Source: an uncultured bacterium (GTDB taxonomy: Bacteria > UBA4055). Taken from it: a stretch of DNA of 7,555 bases. Within the stretch, counting starts at the first letter, position 1, and every line of letters begins with the position of its first letter. Shown here in pieces: positions 5,637 through 7,555 of the stretch. The notes under the pieces were generated by a model that saw only the letters and a program-made list of their open reading frames with translations, was not told where the DNA came from and ran no database searches. Both the position numbers and the translations under genes were made by a program. The stretch is taken from NCBI GenBank assembly GCA_937873545.1, contig CALMWI010000039.1, positions 1-7,555 of the forward strand, read 5' to 3'.

Positions 5637-7241
5637 TTAAAAATCAGATACTAATGTCATCCTGAAACCGTCGAATTCAGGTACCTGTCTGCATGTTCCG
5701 CCAGAACATTTTATTCCGGCTCTCTCTCTTCCGTAGAACAGTTCAAGCTTATGGTTCTCCCTTATATTTATGCCGGCCTCTATCCCTAGCCAGGAATCAG
5801 GTGAGTCTTCCGCTACTTCCTGCGAAGTTGTGATCAGGGAAATATTTATATAACCGTAAGGCGAATATCCGTATTCAACCGAACCATATATATCATTATA
5901 ATCCTCGTCGAGATAATCATTCGTAACTTTTTGGAATTCTCCGCAAAGAGCTACTCTCATTTCTTCATTGAGCTTCAGATTATATTCGCCCGTGACCGTT
6001 GCTCTTTCATCGGTATAAACTTCTATGCCGGTATCATCTCCCGGAATAATAAGCTGGTTCTCGCCTTTTGCAATGGGTGAATCGGACATAAAACCCAAAC
6101 CTGCCGTCACTCCATAAGTGTCAGTCGTGTAATCCGCGCCTATCCACGAATCCAAGAACGGCAGATAATTGCCGTCTGATTCAGGCATAATATTGTCGCC
6201 GTTATGCTTAGAAGCGGCAGTGAAAGCGCCGTTAAATCCGGTGTTTTCGTTCAGCTGATACATCGCTGTAAGCTTGTATCCTATCTCATCGTTGGGATTG
6301 ACTTCGTGGGGATGCGTATTCAGAAGATGCGAAGAGTGGGATATAGTCAGCTCCGGAGCGTTCTGATAAGGCGTAAAGCCTGACGCGGGATCATTCGGAT
6401 TAGCCCCGTACTTGTAATAATCCTTGAATTCGAGTCCGATGTTTAATCCCTCAATGGCGTAATTTAATGCCGTATAGTTCGCCCAGCCCGTTTGAGAGGG
6501 AGTTCTTTCGGTAGTTTTTATAGCGTATTCGTTATACAATTCAAAATCATATCCGCTTACATCTAAGCTCAATCCGCCTATCTGGGATTTTTTAATGAAC
6601 ATCTCATCGTATAAGAAAAGCGAATCAGGAACTTCGTCTCCTTTAAGATAGAGATATGAACCGCCGAGATTGAAAATAATATTCTCCGAACCGAAGTAAC
6701 TGCTTACGGGAAGGATCAGTTCGCTTCCGAGAAGCGCGTTATCCATTTGTTCGACCGTTTGGGCTTCGGGGAAATAATCGTTTATATACTTGAAATAACT
6801 TTTCCCTCCAAATGCTTTAAAGCCGAATTCATCACCGCAGTATTCAAACTTTCCGCCTGTGATCTTACTGTCGAAAAAATCCGCCCTCGATTCTTTAAGG
6901 CCAAGAACAAGACCCCTGCCGAACGATCCGTAAAAATCACCGGCCGTAATATTGATCTTTTCATGCGAATAATTAAAAGACAGCTTAGTTATATCATTTA
7001 TTGCTTCATTATGACTGCTTGAATCAGCTATCTCGAATCTCAGACTGCCTGAGAAGTCCCCTTTTGCCGCATGGATATCGATCCAGTTCTCAAAATACTG
7101 CTTTGAAACTTCAATATCCTTGTATTCCCCGACCCATTCTTTTCCTATTCCGAACTTCATTGTGTTCGTGGCTGTAATGTTCAGATCTTCTGCCGTAAGC
7201 ATAGCTGCAAAAACAAAAAGTGCCAGTATATTTTTCTTCAA
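5637..7241 (-). CDS. Outer-membrane beta-barrel protein, DUF6029-like
   Basis: This encodes 534 residues with a signal peptide (1-17, cut after LTA) and then a long run of amphipathic strands with Gly/Asp/Asn turns, ending in MTLVSDF with a terminal Phe, as expected for an outer-membrane barrel. Two stretches resemble the DUF6029 family of Bacteroidota: GDFYGSFGRGLVLGLKESR (101-119), and, near the end, YGRERAG followed by C512-SGGT-C517-R and a VPEFDG segment. The two cysteines could form a disulfide in a turn. The start is TTG (7241-7239), preceded by an AAGAGG site. The frame is closed upstream by the neighbouring gene's stop and no ATG is available before the signal peptide. It lies between a redoxin-like gene and the selenoprotein gene, 18 and 15 bases apart, so all three are probably one operon. 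The family name is from memory of the motifs, and function is unknown. Confidence 0.7.
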   Translation of the reverse strand: MKKNILALFVFAAMLTAEDLNITATNTMKFGIGKEWVGEYKDIEVSKQYFENWIDIHAAKGDFSGSLRFEIADSSSHNEAINDITKLSFNYSHEKINITAGDFYGSFGRGLVLGLKESRADFFDSKITGGKFEYCGDEFGFKAFGGKSYFKYINDYFPEAQTVEQMDNALLGSELILPVSSYFGSENIIFNLGGSYLYLKGDEVPDSLFLYDEMFIKKSQIGGLSLDVSGYDFELYNEYAIKTTERTPSQTGWANYTALNYAIEGLNIGLEFKDYYKYGANPNDPASGFTPYQNAPELTISHSSHLLNTHPHEVNPNDEIGYKLTAMYQLNENTGFNGAFTAASKHNGDNIMPESDGNYLPFLDSWIGADYTTDTYGVTAGLGFMSDSPIAKGENQLIIPGDDTGIEVYTDERATVTGEYNLKLNEEMRVALCGEFQKVTNDYLDEDYNDIYGSVEYGYSPYGYINISLITTSQEVAEDSPDSWLGIEAGINIRENHKLELFYGRERAGIKCSGGTCRQVPEFDGFRMTLVSDF

Positions 7242-7259
7242 TTTCTCTTTCCTCTTGTT

Positions 7260-7555
7260 TTATTTATTCGGGTATGAAAGGTCGTACATCGAGTGGATCC
7301 AGTCTGTAAAGCTGCCGGCAAGGTAATCGTATGCGATTATCTTTCCGTTTGGAAGAACCGCGAATACCTCGTTCTCGATCTGTTTGTCCAGCAGCGATTC
7401 AAAGAATACCTTTACCGATCCTGTACCGTCCCAGAAACAGTCGAAAGGAAGCTTCTGGTCTCTCGTTTTGAAACTTAAAAACTCTGCTTCAGTAAATGTA
7501 TCGTTCCCGAACAGAGAGTGCGAGTACTTGTTAAGATCATAACTGAGAGTGTCGG
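7260..7555 (-). CDS. 3' end of a possible redoxin-like protein
   Basis: Only the last 97 residues are visible (codons 7553 to 7263, stop TAA 7262-7260). The segment LPFDCFWDGTGSVKVFFESL followed by NEVFAVLPNGKIIAYDYLAG resembles the second half of AhpC/TlpA-type redoxins. There, a 'lDptG' stretch leads into the helix, followed by a strand ending in a D/N-G-K-I turn and a final Gly before the C-terminal helix (FTDWIHSMYDL). The usual cis-Pro before that strand is not obvious (NEVFAV instead of a P-x-x-F/V pattern), so the call is tentative. Any active site would lie outside the window. It is followed 18 bases later by the barrel gene, so it is co-transcribed with the barrel and selenoprotein genes. 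The coding frame itself is secure: it is open to the edge and has codon use like its neighbours. Confidence 0.6.
   Translation of the reverse strand, partial: DTLSYDLNKYSHSLFGNDTFTEAEFLSFKTRDQKLPFDCFWDGTGSVKVFFESLLDKQIENEVFAVLPNGKIIAYDYLAGSFTDWIHSMYDLSYPNK

Overview
All recognisable genes in this window lie on the minus strand, so it reads from right to left. It suggests a Gram-negative, FCB-type bacterium (Bacteroidota, Ignavibacteria, Cloacimonadota or a related candidate phylum). The reasons are a type IX secretion (T9SS) type A sorting domain with the PNPFNPST signature, two signal-peptide outer-membrane barrel-like proteins, and type IV pilus minor prepilins. The phylum cannot be fixed from the window.

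Right block (7555 to 4110) is a compact operon. It holds the 3' end of a gene that looks like the second half of a redoxin, an outer-membrane barrel resembling the DUF6029 family, and a secreted thioredoxin-like protein with a T9SS sorting domain. This last gene has an in-frame TGA at 5438-5436. Translating through it gives one uninterrupted 503-residue protein in which TGA is the first position of a C-x-x-C-type redox motif (U62-P-G-C65). C65 is the only cysteine in the protein. A two-stem hairpin with a G-starting apical loop lies just after the TGA, at the spacing usual for bacterial SECIS elements. I read this as an undetected selenoprotein: a cell-surface selenocysteine thioredoxin. This is the main discovery of the window. 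A routine gene call would give a truncated cytoplasmic-looking protein starting at GTG 5333, or a pseudogene.

Middle block (4086 to 1280): a sigma70-like promoter drives rpmE (ribosomal protein L31, zinc-ribbon form). An intrinsic terminator follows, then a tightly coupled trio: yqhQ-like DUF1385 membrane protein (TTG start), an unrecognised outer-membrane barrel protein (ATGA overlap), and free methionine-R-sulfoxide reductase (one base after the preceding stop).

Left block (1265 to 1): a near-consensus promoter (TTGACA, 17 bp, TATATT) sits immediately behind the reductase gene. After a leader of about 180 nt containing a perfect inverted repeat, it drives three minor-prepilin genes in pilV-pilW-pilX order. 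The last one runs off the window edge.
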